NCBI GenBank assembly: GCA_013115135.1
Contig: JABANP010000842.1
Span: forward strand, 1 to 15,200
Source: Perkinsus olseni
Lineage: Eukaryota; Perkinsozoa; Perkinsida; Perkinsidae
Reading direction: 5' to 3'
DNA length: 15,200 nt
Under the pieces are notes generated by a model. That model saw only the letters and a list, made by a program, of their open reading frames with translations. It had not been told where the DNA came from and did no database searches. A program made the translations under genes and the position numbers. Positions 15,057-15,200 of the stretch are shown here, in pieces; position 1 is the stretch's first letter; the number at the start of each line of letters is the position of its first letter.

Positions 15057-15200
15057 GATCAAATCCACCCTGTTGTGTTAGTCTTTTAAAGGTTCGCTCG
15101 TACTTCTCGCAGTCGTTGCCACACGACACGAAGTCGTTGACAACCGTTGATTACGCGAATAACCGTTAACTTTCGCTCAATTCGTCAGGTTAGGCCGGGG

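Larger units (their letters stand above)
12198..15200. other. Non-coding region with palindromes and direct repeats
   Basis: No frame here has recognisable protein features. Inverted repeats beyond those listed separately: GACAAT with ATTGTC (12198-12212), TTTCCGAG with CTCGGAAA (12813-12836), CTGGACTG with CAGTCCAG (13142-13161), a CTCTC/GAGAG/CTCTC chain (14050-14070), GTTGACT-G-AGTCAAC (14074-14088) and GGAGAGT with ACTCTCC (14939-14957). From about 13330 to 13720 the sequence is A/T-richer and plain. Confidence 0.6.

Overview
The window looks like nuclear DNA of a eukaryote, probably a protist. It carries a complete non-LTR retrotransposon, has very few genes in about 9.4 kb of other sequence, shows no bacterial operon layout, and has one single-exon gene starting with a classical secretion signal. 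A perkinsid or other alveolate is my best guess from the general look, but nothing here proves it.

Region 1 (about 29-5800, minus strand) is a non-LTR (LINE-type) retrotransposon with two uninterrupted reading frames. ORF1 is a gag-like nucleic-acid-binding protein with C-terminal zinc knuckles. ORF2 has an apurinic-type endonuclease, reverse transcriptase, RNase H and a C-terminal CCHC finger. Together they would form the particle that nicks target DNA and copies the element RNA into the site. ORF2 has no usable AUG upstream of its endonuclease, so its translation must depend on ORF1. The 3' end has a short hairpin and a TTAA-repeat tail. The 5' end and a target-site duplication could not be placed.

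Region 2 (about 5800-8260) has no convincing gene. It is dotted with short perfect inverted repeats and ends in a dense block of them at 8000-8221. Region 3 (8264-8523) is a 15-bp minisatellite with a constant half and a variable half. It leads into an open frame of about 118 codons (8540-8898) that may be the last exon of an unrecognised gene. Region 4 (8899-11654) is non-coding, again rich in palindromes. Region 5 (11655-12197) encodes an orphan secreted or vacuolar protein of 180 residues. Region 6 (12198-15200) is non-coding and holds a degenerate tRNA-like sequence, a 60-bp direct repeat pair and more palindromes.

The main discovery candidate is a recurring 19-26 nt architecture. It consists of two overlapping perfect inverted repeats whose centres are exactly 7 nt apart, giving arm, reverse-complement arm, arm, usually with single-base gaps. 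I found 18 strong and 2 weaker examples, each with a different sequence, all outside the retrotransposon and outside the two plausible host coding regions. This points to a common generating process or a common structural requirement rather than one repeat family.
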